Of a stretch of DNA of 64,000 nt, positions 1 through 7,858 are shown in pieces. The notes below the pieces were generated by a model. The model made no database searches. It was not told the DNA's origin and saw only the letters and a program-made list of their open reading frames with translations. The stretch is from positions 177,546 to 241,545 of the forward strand of contig NZ_JAKUJZ010000006.1 of NCBI RefSeq assembly GCF_022436675.1, written 5' to 3'. Within the stretch, counting starts at the first letter, position 1, and every line of letters starts with the position of its first letter. The position numbers and the translations under genes are program-made. Source of the stretch: Rheinheimera hassiensis. GTDB lineage: Bacteria; Pseudomonadota; Gammaproteobacteria; Enterobacterales; Alteromonadaceae.

Positions 1-73
1 GGAGCGGACGGGACTCGAACCCGCGACCCCCGGCGTGACAGGCCGGTATTCTAACCGACTGAACTACCGCTCC
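1..73 (-). tRNA. aspT: tRNA-Asp (GTC), 3' end cut by window edge
   Basis: Reverse strand gives a full cloverleaf: acceptor GGAGCGG pairs with CCGCTCC, the anticodon loop reads CTGTCAC with anticodon GTC, and the T arm contains GGTTCGAGTCC. The discriminator base and CCA lie beyond the left edge. It sits downstream of dnaQ as E. coli aspV does, although a membrane-protein gene separates them here. Confidence 0.95.
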
Positions 74-124
74 GCACCAATTGCGCTGCAGAATTTCGTT
101 TGGGTATCCTGCAGTGCGGCGGGA

Positions 125-153
125 ATGATACGGATTAGCCGAAAGGCCGTCAA
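125..153 (-). promoter_or_regulatory. Sigma-70 promoter for tRNA-Asp
   Basis: On the minus strand TTGACG (148-153) and TATCAT (125-130) are separated by exactly 17 bases and followed by a GC-rich discriminator (CCCGCCGC). Such a discriminator is typical of stable-RNA promoters under stringent control. The predicted start lies about 45 bases before the tRNA. Confidence 0.7.
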
Positions 154-181
154 CACCTTTTTTGCCGCTTTTGCCTAATCC

Positions 182-1639
182 TTAATCATCCGGTAAGGTC
201 AGATCCAGAATGTCATCCATATCGTTGTTTTTTTGTGCATTAGTGCTGTTTTTATCTGCTGCAGGCTTATTTTTTTCCGCTGTTGCCGCAACAGGCTGCA
301 CCTTGGCGTCTTTTTTACGCCAGAACTGCAAATCGGCTAATTTCCTGTCTGTCATAACAAACCAGATAGCAAAACCACCGCCAAACAGGATAAATAAGTT
401 GGCGCCAATGACTAACCCCCAGGGAAACTCTGGTACAGGTTCGGCTTGCTCGGCGGCAATTTCATCTTTAATTTTTTGTGGTAAGTCGTCCAGTACCGGC
501 GCTTCTTGTACCGGCCGGTTAACCACAAAACTGACTTCAGGCAGATTAAGCATAAATTCGCGGCCATCTTTCATCTCACCAAAAGCGGCCACTTCCAGAA
601 TATAGCTGCCATGGCCACGGTTATGCAGTTTAAGCTCGCGTGGTGAGGTGCCAGGCTCATTCAGTGCAAAAGGCTCTATCTCGCCGCTGGGGTAACGTAC
701 CCTGCCCTGCAGCAATACTGAGGCGGCATTAACGCTGTCATCTGTTACACGAAACAATACCTGATGCGGTATTGCCTGCTCCTGTGGTTTATCTTCAGCC
801 AGCGCGGCCGCGGCGGTAATATCTGCGACTATTGGCGCGGGCTTTAATACTACCGGTGCCTGCTCTACTTCACGGGTGTATAAAGGTGTGCGCACGATAT
901 ATTTCGGTGTCCACTCACCGGCGACAAACTTTAACTGAAACTCGCCGGTAAACACGCCGTCACGGGAGCGCTCGTCATAGCCTTTACCGTCATCACGAAA
1001 TTGCGCTACCTGCACCACACCACGGCCAAAGTTGTCATAGTCAGCATTATTGGTGCTGACAAAGATCACTTCCAGCGCCAGTACTTCGTTAAAGTCTTTG
1101 GCTGTAATAGGCTGATCGCCATTGGTTAAACGTGCGGTGATCTTAACGGTTTCACCTACCATCAGGTTGGCAGGTAACGGCTCTACGTTTAGTTGAATGT
1201 CGCTTAGCAACATAATACGGCTTTCCGGCAGCAGGCGGCCAATCGCCTGCCAGGGCCCCGGCATCGGGTTTTTAATCTGAATTAAATCGTAACTGCTGGC
1301 GTCGTGCCAACGGATCTGCTGGGCTTCAGCGGTGTTAAAATGAATTTTGCTGCCATCGGGCTTTACCAGCACCACAGACGCCGAGCCACGACGGCGGAAC
1401 AGCAGCAGGGTAATTTCTTCTACTTTATCATCAATACGAAAGCGGTTATCAAACAGCGAAATCTGGTTTTTGGTCGGCAAATCACTTAATAAAGTAAAAC
1501 CACTTTCGTGCAGGGTTTTCTCATCAACAACCTCTGTGGCTTCTGTTGCCGGAGCTGCAGCATCAGGCGGCGCGTCCTGCATGGCGCAAAGTGGTAAGCT
1601 GCAAAGCCATAAACCTAAAACGGTTATCAGTTTCGCCAC
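182..1639 (-). CDS. TIGR03503-like membrane-anchored periplasmic protein
   Basis: The 485-residue protein has an N-terminal signal peptide (about residues 1-19, cleaved near LCAMQ) and a long periplasmic region. A single membrane helix follows near residue 410 (WGLVIGANLFILFGGGFAIW), then a charged cytoplasmic tail rich in Lys, Asn and Asp. It resembles a gammaproteobacterial family of unknown function known as TIGR03503, whose members I recall encoded near dnaQ; I could not run a search. Its start overlaps the dnaQ stop by 13 bases, so the two are translationally coupled. The middle region (about 150-260) may adopt Ig-like or von Willebrand-associated beta folds, but no catalytic motif is visible. 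Confidence 0.7.
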   Translation of the reverse strand: MAKLITVLGLWLCSLPLCAMQDAPPDAAAPATEATEVVDEKTLHESGFTLLSDLPTKNQISLFDNRFRIDDKVEEITLLLFRRRGSASVVLVKPDGSKIHFNTAEAQQIRWHDASSYDLIQIKNPMPGPWQAIGRLLPESRIMLLSDIQLNVEPLPANLMVGETVKITARLTNGDQPITAKDFNEVLALEVIFVSTNNADYDNFGRGVVQVAQFRDDGKGYDERSRDGVFTGEFQLKFVAGEWTPKYIVRTPLYTREVEQAPVVLKPAPIVADITAAAALAEDKPQEQAIPHQVLFRVTDDSVNAASVLLQGRVRYPSGEIEPFALNEPGTSPRELKLHNRGHGSYILEVAAFGEMKDGREFMLNLPEVSFVVNRPVQEAPVLDDLPQKIKDEIAAEQAEPVPEFPWGLVIGANLFILFGGGFAIWFVMTDRKLADLQFWRKKDAKVQPVAATAEKNKPAADKNSTNAQKNNDMDDILDLTLPDD

Positions 1640-2328
1640 AGGCAGCTGCCTCCTTTTTTCTGTACCAGATCCAGCCGGTTTTCATGCGCAGCCAGTTCTT
1701 CTGCCGTTGCCTGCAGCACCTTTAACCCGCCACTGCGTTGTATTGCCACCGGGCCACCGTTGCCGTCAGTGCCGTCTTGCTCATTTGCCAGGTTTAAACT
1801 TACCTGGCCGCCGGTCATCAGCAGATAAACATCGGCTAAAATTTCGGCATCCAGTAAAGCGCCATGTAAGGTGCGGTGGCTATTATTAATATCGTAGCGG
1901 CGGCACAGTGCATCCAGGTTGTTTTTCTGGCCAGGGTGCATTTCCCGCGCCAGAAGCAAGGTATCCAGAATGGCGCAATAGTCACCAACCGGTGGCAGTT
2001 GCGGATGCAGCATAGAAAATTCGTGATTAATAAAGCCAACGTCAAACGCGGCGTTATGGATCACCAGTTCAGCGCCGTGGATATAGTCATAAAAGCTTTT
2101 GGCGATATCACGAAATTTGGGCTCATGTTTTAAGCGCTCGTTAGTAATACCGTGTACGGCAACCGCTTCAGCGTCAATAATTCTATCGGGGTTAATGTAA
2201 ACGTGAAAATTATTGCCGGTAAAACGCCGGTTAATCAGCTCTACGCAACCTATTTCAATAATACGGTGGCCATCTCTGGGGTTAAGGCCTGTGGTTTCGG
2301 TGTCGAGAATAATTTGTCTTTTAGCCAT
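1627..2328 (-). CDS. dnaQ: DNA polymerase III epsilon subunit (3'-5' proofreading exonuclease)
   Basis: DEDDh exonuclease of 233 residues. The three Exo motifs are complete: DTETTGLNP gives D9 and E11, HNAAFDVGF gives D96, and HRTLHGALLDAE gives H155 and D160. These match E. coli D12, E14, D103, H162 and D167. The C-terminal tail after about residue 185 should contact the alpha subunit, whose gene dnaE lies at the other end of this window. It is divergent from rnhA with only 65 bases between start codons, the same arrangement as in E. coli, so the two promoters must overlap or abut. Confidence 0.97.
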   Translation of the reverse strand: MAKRQIILDTETTGLNPRDGHRIIEIGCVELINRRFTGNNFHVYINPDRIIDAEAVAVHGITNERLKHEPKFRDIAKSFYDYIHGAELVIHNAAFDVGFINHEFSMLHPQLPPVGDYCAILDTLLLAREMHPGQKNNLDALCRRYDINNSHRTLHGALLDAEILADVYLLMTGGQVSLNLANEQDGTDGNGGPVAIQRSGGLKVLQATAEELAAHENRLDLVQKKGGSCLWRN

Positions 2329-2393
2329 GGTAGTTTCGTTTTTTACAGCATTTGGGTTAGATTATACGCCGTTTTGGTTTGAGGAAAGGCTTT

Positions 2394-2870
2394 ATGCGCA
2401 AAACAGTTGCGATCTATACCGATGGCTCCTGCCTGGGTAACCCCGGCCCGGGTGGCTACGGCGCTGTGCTGATTTACAAACAGCATCGCAAAGAGTTAAG
2501 CGGCGGCTACAAACTTACCACCAATAACCGGATGGAGCTGCTGGCAGCTATTATTGCCTTAGAGAGTTTAAAAGACAGTTGTGACGTAGATTTAACCACC
2601 GACAGCCAATATGTGCGTTTAGGCATTACACAATGGCTGGCCGGCTGGAAACGTAATAACTGGAAAACCAGCCAGAAGCAGCCGGTGAAAAATCAGGATT
2701 TATGGCAAAGGCTGGATACTGCCGCCTCAGCGCACAAAGTTAACTGGCACTGGGTAAAAGGCCATGCCGGCCACCCGGAGAACGAGCGTTGTGATGTGTT
2801 GGCGCGTAGTGCGGCAGAGGCAAAACCCACTACTGTTGATACTGCGTTTGAGTTGAGCGCTAAAACTTAA
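2394..2870 (+). CDS. rnhA: Ribonuclease HI
   Basis: Removes RNA from RNA-DNA hybrids. The 158-residue protein carries the catalytic set of E. coli RnhA: D10 ([14 protein letters not shown]), the Glu of [10 protein letters not shown], the Asp of TTDSQYVR and the Asp of NERCDVLAR, plus the basic handle [17 protein letters not shown]. The ATG at 2394 is preferred because GAGGAAAGG (2381-2389) lies at ribosome-binding distance; an in-frame TTG at 2379 would add five residues that no homologue has. Length matches the E. coli enzyme (155). Confidence 0.96.
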   Translation: MRKTVAIYTDGSCLGNPGPGGYGAVLIYKQHRKELSGGYKLTTNNRMELLAAIIALESLKDSCDVDLTTDSQYVRLGITQWLAGWKRNNWKTSQKQPVKNQDLWQRLDTAASAHKVNWHWVKGHAGHPENERCDVLARSAAEAKPTTVDTAFELSAKT

Positions 2871-2877
2871 TCAAATC

Positions 2878-2985
2878 GTCAACTGCTTGCGCTGCAACAC
2901 TCGCTTTGGCTCATCACAGCAACTCGCTTGCGCGCTCGCTCAGACACTCTGTGATGACCAAATCGAGGTTCCAGCCGCAGTTGAC
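2878..2985. repeat. Imperfect 108-bp palindromic element after rnhA
   Basis: The outer arms GTCAACTGC (2878-2886) and GCAGTTGAC (2977-2985) are perfect complements. So are the inner arms TCATCACAG (2911-2919) and CTGTGATGA (2949-2957). The sequence between them also pairs with a few mismatches, giving an arm of about 40 bases around a 29-base C+G-rich loop (2920-2948). It lies between convergent rnhA and gpx and lacks the T-tract of a simple terminator. It could be a MITE or REP-like interspersed element. Confidence 0.6.
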
Positions 2986-3001
2986 TAGTCCAGCGAAGTG
3001 A

Positions 3002-3586
3002 TTACTCGCCGGATTTTGCCGCAGGTTCTGCGCTAGCGTTTGCAGCCAGCATTTTTTCCAGCTCGGCAATAAAGGTTTTATCGTCTGGCGCAGTGCGGCT
3101 ACCAAAATGTTTTACTGTTTGCTCATCACTGCTTACCAGATACTTATTAAAATTCCAGCTTGGTGACTCACCGGTTCTGGCAATCAGCGCTTTAAATACC
3201 GGGTTAGCGTCGTCGCCTTTTACCTTAGAGCTGGCAAACATCGGAAATTTAACGCCGTAAGTTAAGTAACACACCTCTGCCGTTTTTTCGGCATCGTCAT
3301 ATTCCTGCATAAAACTGTCTGACGGAAACCCCAGTATCACTAAACCTTTGTCCTGATACTTTTGGTGTAAAGCCTCCAGGCCTTCGAACTGCTTGGTAAA
3401 ACCACATTTACTTGCTGTGTTAACCACCAGCAGGGTTTTACCTTTGTAGCTGTCACATAAATCTACGCTTTCACGCGTGTTTAACTGCTGCATAGAATGG
3501 CCAAGAATTTCACCACACTGGTTAGCCATTGCCGGCATAGCCAGTAAACCGGCTACCAGAGTGGCCGCGCTTAATAAGGTTTTCAT
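3002..3586 (-). CDS. Glutathione peroxidase family protein, exported
   Basis: Thioredoxin-fold peroxidase of 194 residues with a signal peptide (residues 1-22, cut after AMA), so the product acts in the periplasm. The peroxidatic cysteine is C61 in NTASKCGFTKQ, and the downstream Trp-Asn pair of the family is present (SWNFNKYLV, W144 and N145). The usual FPCNQF motif, which supplies the tetrad glutamine, reads FPSDSF (87-92), so Cys, Asn and Gln are all replaced. The enzyme may therefore use a different resolving thiol or have reduced activity. It is a single gene, convergent with rnhA. The reductant is likely a thioredoxin-like protein rather than glutathione, by analogy with bacterial relatives (inference). 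Confidence 0.85.
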   Translation of the reverse strand: MKTLLSAATLVAGLLAMPAMANQCGEILGHSMQQLNTRESVDLCDSYKGKTLLVVNTASKCGFTKQFEGLEALHQKYQDKGLVILGFPSDSFMQEYDDAEKTAEVCYLTYGVKFPMFASSKVKGDDANPVFKALIARTGESPSWNFNKYLVSSDEQTVKHFGSRTAPDDKTFIAELEKMLAANASAEPAAKSGE

Positions 3587-3670
3587 GTTTTTCTCCTGTA
3601 GGGCTGCAGATGTTGCAGTCGGCTAATACGTAGCATAAGCCTAAGCCGATCTGTGCGCCAGCGCTAGCCG

Positions 3671-5716
3671 CTAAAACCGGTAGGCCAGTTTAAATCTGGC
3701 TGTGCGTGGTTCCAGCGGGTGCGTATGCCTGTCTTCTATACCTTCTGCCGGCTCACCGGGTAAACGCGAGGCATAAAAATAGTCAATGTCGCTGTTGTTA
3801 CTGTCAAAGATATTCAGTAATTCCAGCGTCAACTGCCAGCGCTGCCATTCATAGCGGTAACCGGCATTTACTGTGGTGGTTGCCGCTGAGCGCTGCTGGT
3901 TGAAGCTATCTAACGTACGTTTACCAAAATGGCGTAAACGCAAACTCAGCTGCCACGGGTTATCGGCTTTGTAGATGAGCCCCATGCTTAGTACCAGCGG
4001 CAAGGCACCATCAATGTAGTTACCCTCGTCGGCTGCCGCCTGGGTAAAACGCGAGCGGGTTAATGCCAGTTCGGCATCAAGGCTCCAGTTGCTGTTAAAC
4101 CAATAATAAGCTGCAACTTCAACGCCATAGCGTTTGGATGCACGGCTTGGCTCATTGGTACCGGCATCACCAACATACAACAATTCAGAGTCCATATTCA
4201 GATACCAAAGCGCAGCCGAGATATTAAACGCTGTGTAGTCAAAAAACCGCAGCCCAAGCTCGGCGCCATTGCTGCGTACCAGCAGATCAACCGGTGCTAC
4301 GCTATCACCGCTTTGCGGATCAATAACGGTAGTGGCCCCACGGGCATCATTAGAATGAAAACCCTGGCCAGCATTAAAATACGCCTGCCAGTTAGCCGCA
4401 AACTGATAGCTCAGGCCGGCTTTTAATGAGGCAATACCTTCGGTTGCCTCGCCACTGTTTGCCGCCAGATCGCTGTTAACATCGACGCTGAAATAATCGT
4501 AACGCAGGCCAAGATGAGCGTTCCAATCGCTGTTAAGCTGCATGGTACTTTGGCTAAACAGCGCCGCAGAGCCCTGTTGCACGGCGTCCTGGCGCACCGT
4601 GCTTAAACGCTGGCGCTGGCGGGTGTTATACAGGCCCACTTCGCCAATGTCGTCATAGCGTAATTGCACGCCCACCACATGCTCAACGGCAAACTCACCC
4701 AGCTGATTGTGCCAGTGCCGGCTAAGCTCGCCTCCATAGATCCAGCGCTCATCGACCTGTTCAAATTGATCACCGTTTAGCGGGTCGTTTAAGAAGTAGG
4801 TAAAATTGGACCATAAATCCAGCTCGGTTTGAATGGCATAAGCATTCCATTGCCAGGCGTCGCTGTACCAGCTGGCAGAAACGCTGTTGCGGCTGCTTTT
4901 GCCACCAACACTGGTATCAAGCGAGCCGAAGGCGTCAATCAACCCCTGGCTGACTGCTCGTTGTGGGATCTGATCAGCTGCATTCCAGCTGTTGTCGTAT
5001 GCCATAAACGTTAAGGCAAACTGGCCACTGCCCAGCGGTTTGCTGTAACGCGCCAGCAGGTTTAATTTATCCACATCTTCAGCTATATCGGTCCAGGGGC
5101 CATCGTATTGCTGCAACTCACCGGCCAGCAGTACATCGGCCTTGCCCTGCTTTACATTGCCCTTTACCAGCAGGCGTTGGTAGTTATCCATACCAAAGGT
5201 TAATTCTGCCTCGTTGCGGGTGCGGTTTTGCATACCAAAACGAGCCACACCGGCGGCAGAAAAATCACCACTGTTGGCATGATAAGCACCTTTTTGATAG
5301 TCAATTTGTGATACCAGCTCAGGTATTAAAAAACTTAAATCGGTGTAGCCCTGGCCATGACCGTGGCTGCGCATATTTACCGGCATACCATCCACGTAGC
5401 TGGCAAAATCAGTGCCGTGATCAAGGTTAAAACCACGCAGAAAATACTGATTAGCCTTGCCGCTGCCGCTGTGCTGGGTAACCACCATGCCGGGAATAAA
5501 CTCCAGGATCTCGCCACCGCGCAGTAAGGGCCGGTCGGCAATTTCGGCATTGCCCACTACGCCCTCTGAGGCCGAACTGGCCAAACCCAGCAAGTCGGTT
5601 TGCCGGCCTTTTACACTAATTTGCTCCAGTATATGCGCTGATAAGGGGTCAGCGACAACCTGTGCCGGAGCAAGTAATATTGCTGTACAAGCAGCAAGAT
5701 AACGATAAACAGCCAT
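3671..5716 (-). CDS. TonB-dependent outer membrane receptor of the ECF/DUF4331 operon
   Basis: A 681-residue receptor. A signal peptide (about 1-22) is followed by a plug domain (about 30-150) with typical signatures (FLRGFNLDHGTDFASYVDG, then the IDYQKGAYHANSGDFSAAG stretch), then a 22-strand-type barrel ending in the C-terminal Phe of FKLAYRF that outer-membrane assembly recognises. The plug has a His/Gly-rich patch (RSHGHGQGY) that could bind a metal; this is inference. It is the last gene of a five-gene co-directional set, 9 bases after the HupE-like gene, with a start preceded by AAGGAAT. No N-terminal signalling domain of the FecA type is visible, so it is probably not the signal sensor for the sigma factor. 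Substrate unknown. Confidence 0.88.
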   Translation of the reverse strand: MAVYRYLAACTAILLAPAQVVADPLSAHILEQISVKGRQTDLLGLASSASEGVVGNAEIADRPLLRGGEILEFIPGMVVTQHSGSGKANQYFLRGFNLDHGTDFASYVDGMPVNMRSHGHGQGYTDLSFLIPELVSQIDYQKGAYHANSGDFSAAGVARFGMQNRTRNEAELTFGMDNYQRLLVKGNVKQGKADVLLAGELQQYDGPWTDIAEDVDKLNLLARYSKPLGSGQFALTFMAYDNSWNAADQIPQRAVSQGLIDAFGSLDTSVGGKSSRNSVSASWYSDAWQWNAYAIQTELDLWSNFTYFLNDPLNGDQFEQVDERWIYGGELSRHWHNQLGEFAVEHVVGVQLRYDDIGEVGLYNTRQRQRLSTVRQDAVQQGSAALFSQSTMQLNSDWNAHLGLRYDYFSVDVNSDLAANSGEATEGIASLKAGLSYQFAANWQAYFNAGQGFHSNDARGATTVIDPQSGDSVAPVDLLVRSNGAELGLRFFDYTAFNISAALWYLNMDSELLYVGDAGTNEPSRASKRYGVEVAAYYWFNSNWSLDAELALTRSRFTQAAADEGNYIDGALPLVLSMGLIYKADNPWQLSLRLRHFGKRTLDSFNQQRSAATTTVNAGYRYEWQRWQLTLELLNIFDSNNSDIDYFYASRLPGEPAEGIEDRHTHPLEPRTARFKLAYRF

Positions 5717-5725
5717 GTGTATTCC

Positions 5726-6238
5726 TTAATGCGATAAAAGTGCCGGGTAAAGCGGGCTTGTCGGCGATAATACAGCGTTAGCCTTATTAGGTGGTAGTTG
5801 CCAGGATAACAACAACTTATGGCTATGCTGGCTGTCAAACAGCGCGGTGTAACTTAGCTGCCAGCGCTCAGGGCTGCTGCAACGTACCTGTAGCGGCAAC
5901 AGCAAAAACATATCCTGTTGCATACGCTGCGCCAACCAATCAGTAGCTACAGTATTAATATCGCAAGCCCCCGCGACACTGCTAAAACGCAAACGCAGGC
6001 GGATATAATCTTGTAACTGTGGTTCACTGTCTAACACCTGCTGCCAACTTACCTGATGGCTGTCTTTGGCCTGAATAAGGCCGGCTTGTGCTAAATCGTG
6101 TAATGCCACTTTCCAGAGTAAAACAGGTTGCCCCTGCTGCTCAGTAACGTCCATATAAGCGGTACTGAATTTATGTGCTTGCGCGGTAGCCGCAAAACAC
6201 AGCGTAAAGATCACCAACATCTGTGACAGAGCCCTCAT
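5726..6238 (-). CDS. Free-standing HupE/UreJ-type N-terminal periplasmic domain
   Basis: A 170-residue exported protein with a signal peptide (1-21, cut before HKFSTAY). The body resembles the periplasmic domain that precedes the membrane helices of HupE/UreJ_2 proteins: the AHK start, the segment LLWKVALHDLAQAGLI, the segment QVSWQQVLDSEPQLQDYIRL, two cysteines (GACDI and VRCSS) and the SYTALFDSQHSHKLLL end. Full-length HupE-like proteins continue into several membrane helices; this one stops 23 residues after that motif and the next gene is the TonB receptor. Its ATG overlaps the TPR gene stop (ATGA). HupE proteins are linked to nickel or cobalt uptake, but whether that applies to a lone N-domain is unknown. 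The family assignment is from pattern memory. Confidence 0.6.
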   Translation of the reverse strand: MRALSQMLVIFTLCFAATAQAHKFSTAYMDVTEQQGQPVLLWKVALHDLAQAGLIQAKDSHQVSWQQVLDSEPQLQDYIRLRLRFSSVAGACDINTVATDWLAQRMQQDMFLLLPLQVRCSSPERWQLSYTALFDSQHSHKLLLSWQLPPNKANAVLSPTSPLYPALLSH

Positions 6239-7308
6239 TCACTTACTCCTGATTGCTGCTCGACGTTGTGCCGGCTTAGCTGCAATAGATATTCATCATC
6301 CGGCTCTTTTGCTGTTTGATAGTTAAGCTCTGCCCAGTGCAGCGCCGAAGCGGCATCCGGTGAAACATGCAAAAAATAGTGGACTAAATCTGCGGCATGT
6401 TCAGTATCACCGCGCAACAAACGCAGTTGCATGCGCTGATGCAGTTGTTCTGTAAACACCGGCGCTTTTGCCAGTTGGCGCTCGGCCCGGGCTAAACGCA
6501 GCAGCAGGCTGTCTGCCAGGGCATTATCCGACGCCAGAGCGTTAAGTTGTTGATACACCTGCTCGCCCTGCCCCAGTGCCAGGCTTAAATCGGCCCATTT
6601 TAACCATAAACTGGTAGGAGCCTGAGCCAGCACCGGTGTTAACCATTGTTTTGCTGTCGCTATCAGGCCAAGCTGCTCGGCCTGTTCGGCCAAAATGCCG
6701 CGTAACCAGATATCCAGCTCTGCCGGTAAGCTTTGCTGGCGCTGCCACAATTGCTGCAGTGCAGCGTAACTTTGCTGCCAGTTACCGCGCCGGCCGGCTA
6801 CTTCATAGCTGCACACGCTGAATAAAAACAAATCCTGTTGCCATAAACGGCCGCAAGCTTGCTGTGCGCTGTCCGGTTGATGCAATGCCAGATGCACCCT
6901 GGCCGTCGTTAAACTGGCCTGAATATGTTGCGGTTGCTGCGCCAGTACCCGGCTTAAGGTTTGCAGCGCCGCGGTAAACTGATGTTGTTGCTGCTGAATA
7001 TCAGCCTGCAGCAGCAAATACGACAAGCTTTGGCGACTGTCATCACTAACCTGGTTTAATAGCTGCTCGGCCTGATGAAACCAGTCATCAAAGCCCGGGC
7101 GACGCGCACCGGATAAATAAAGCTGTGCCAGCTGCAAGCGCTGCTTGTCATCCGGCTTACGCTGCAAAGCTTGCTGCAGTTGTTGCATGTCGGGGGTAAG
7201 TGACAGCACGCTGTCTAACGCCAGTTGCTGTGAGGCGTCGGGTTTAAATTCGGTTGCACCGGCGACAGACCAGCACAGCGCAAAAATAATACTTAATTTC
7301 TTAAACAT
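6235..7308 (-). CDS. Exported TPR-like solenoid protein
   Basis: A 357-residue protein with a signal peptide (MFKKLSIIFALCWSVAGA) followed by helical repeats rich in Gln, Leu and Ala, such as QRLQLAQLYLSGARRPGFDDW, LLLQADIQQQQHQFTAALQTL and AADLVHYFLHVSPDAASALHWAELN. These fit tetratricopeptide repeats and give a periplasmic protein-binding scaffold. The ATG at 7308 has GGGGTG eight bases upstream; an upstream TTG would add four residues and spoil the signal peptide. The stop overlaps the next start by four bases. In this operon it probably brings together partners such as the DUF4331 protein and the HupE-like protein (inference). Confidence 0.75.
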   Translation of the reverse strand: MFKKLSIIFALCWSVAGATEFKPDASQQLALDSVLSLTPDMQQLQQALQRKPDDKQRLQLAQLYLSGARRPGFDDWFHQAEQLLNQVSDDSRQSLSYLLLQADIQQQQHQFTAALQTLSRVLAQQPQHIQASLTTARVHLALHQPDSAQQACGRLWQQDLFLFSVCSYEVAGRRGNWQQSYAALQQLWQRQQSLPAELDIWLRGILAEQAEQLGLIATAKQWLTPVLAQAPTSLWLKWADLSLALGQGEQVYQQLNALASDNALADSLLLRLARAERQLAKAPVFTEQLHQRMQLRLLRGDTEHAADLVHYFLHVSPDAASALHWAELNYQTAKEPDDEYLLQLSRHNVEQQSGVSE

Positions 7309-7359
7309 AAAGCACCCCAAATAAAGAGCGGAGCCACTATATGGCCCCGCTGTAGGTTG

Positions 7360-7848
7360 CTACTGACTGCTGAGTAAATCAGCGTAGTCGGCTTCGCTTG
7401 TCGCATCCTGGGTAAAGTCCCGGCCGTTTAATGGCAAAGCTGGCGCTTGTTCGTCCTGATTAAACGCTGTCCGGCTATAGGTTAAAAACGACACTACCGC
7501 CACCGCGACATCAATTGTCACTTCGCCAGTGGTTGTTAACTCACCGTCGGATACTGCGACCATAAAGCTGTCGCTGCCCGTAAACTCCGTTGCGGGTGTG
7601 TAGGTAAAGTTGCCATCTGTAGCCAGTGTCAGGTTGCCGCTTTGCGGCGGGACCGTAACCGTGAACAACAAGCTGTCACCGTTTTTATCTGTGGCACTTA
7701 GCCTGTCCATCACCACAACACCGGTTTCAGTCATAAAGCTGTTGGCACCAAATTTGGGGGCAACATTGGGTTTGTCATTGTTACTGCCATTACAGCCACT
7801 GAGCACTGCTATACCGGCAACCGCAAATAGGATCGCTAACGTTTTCAT
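7360..7848 (-). CDS. Small lipoprotein with one Ig/cadherin-like (tandem-95) domain
   Basis: A 162-residue protein with a lipoprotein signal ending in the lipobox VLSGC (C19), so it is lipid-anchored. Residues 30-118 carry one beta-sandwich repeat of the tandem-95/cadherin kind: SATDKNGDSLLFTV, then GNLTLATDGNFTYTPATEFTGSDSF split over several strands, then VAVSDGELTTTG. The C-terminal 40 residues are unusual (RTAFNQDEQAPALPLNGRDF, then TQDATSEADYADLL) and may be a contact segment. It is placed 10 bases after the DUF4331 gene and is co-transcribed with it. No enzymatic motif is seen. Confidence 0.7.
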   Translation of the reverse strand: MKTLAILFAVAGIAVLSGCNGSNNDKPNVAPKFGANSFMTETGVVVMDRLSATDKNGDSLLFTVTVPPQSGNLTLATDGNFTYTPATEFTGSDSFMVAVSDGELTTTGEVTIDVAVAVVSFLTYSRTAFNQDEQAPALPLNGRDFTQDATSEADYADLLSSQ

Positions 7849-7858
7849 ATGCCGCTCC

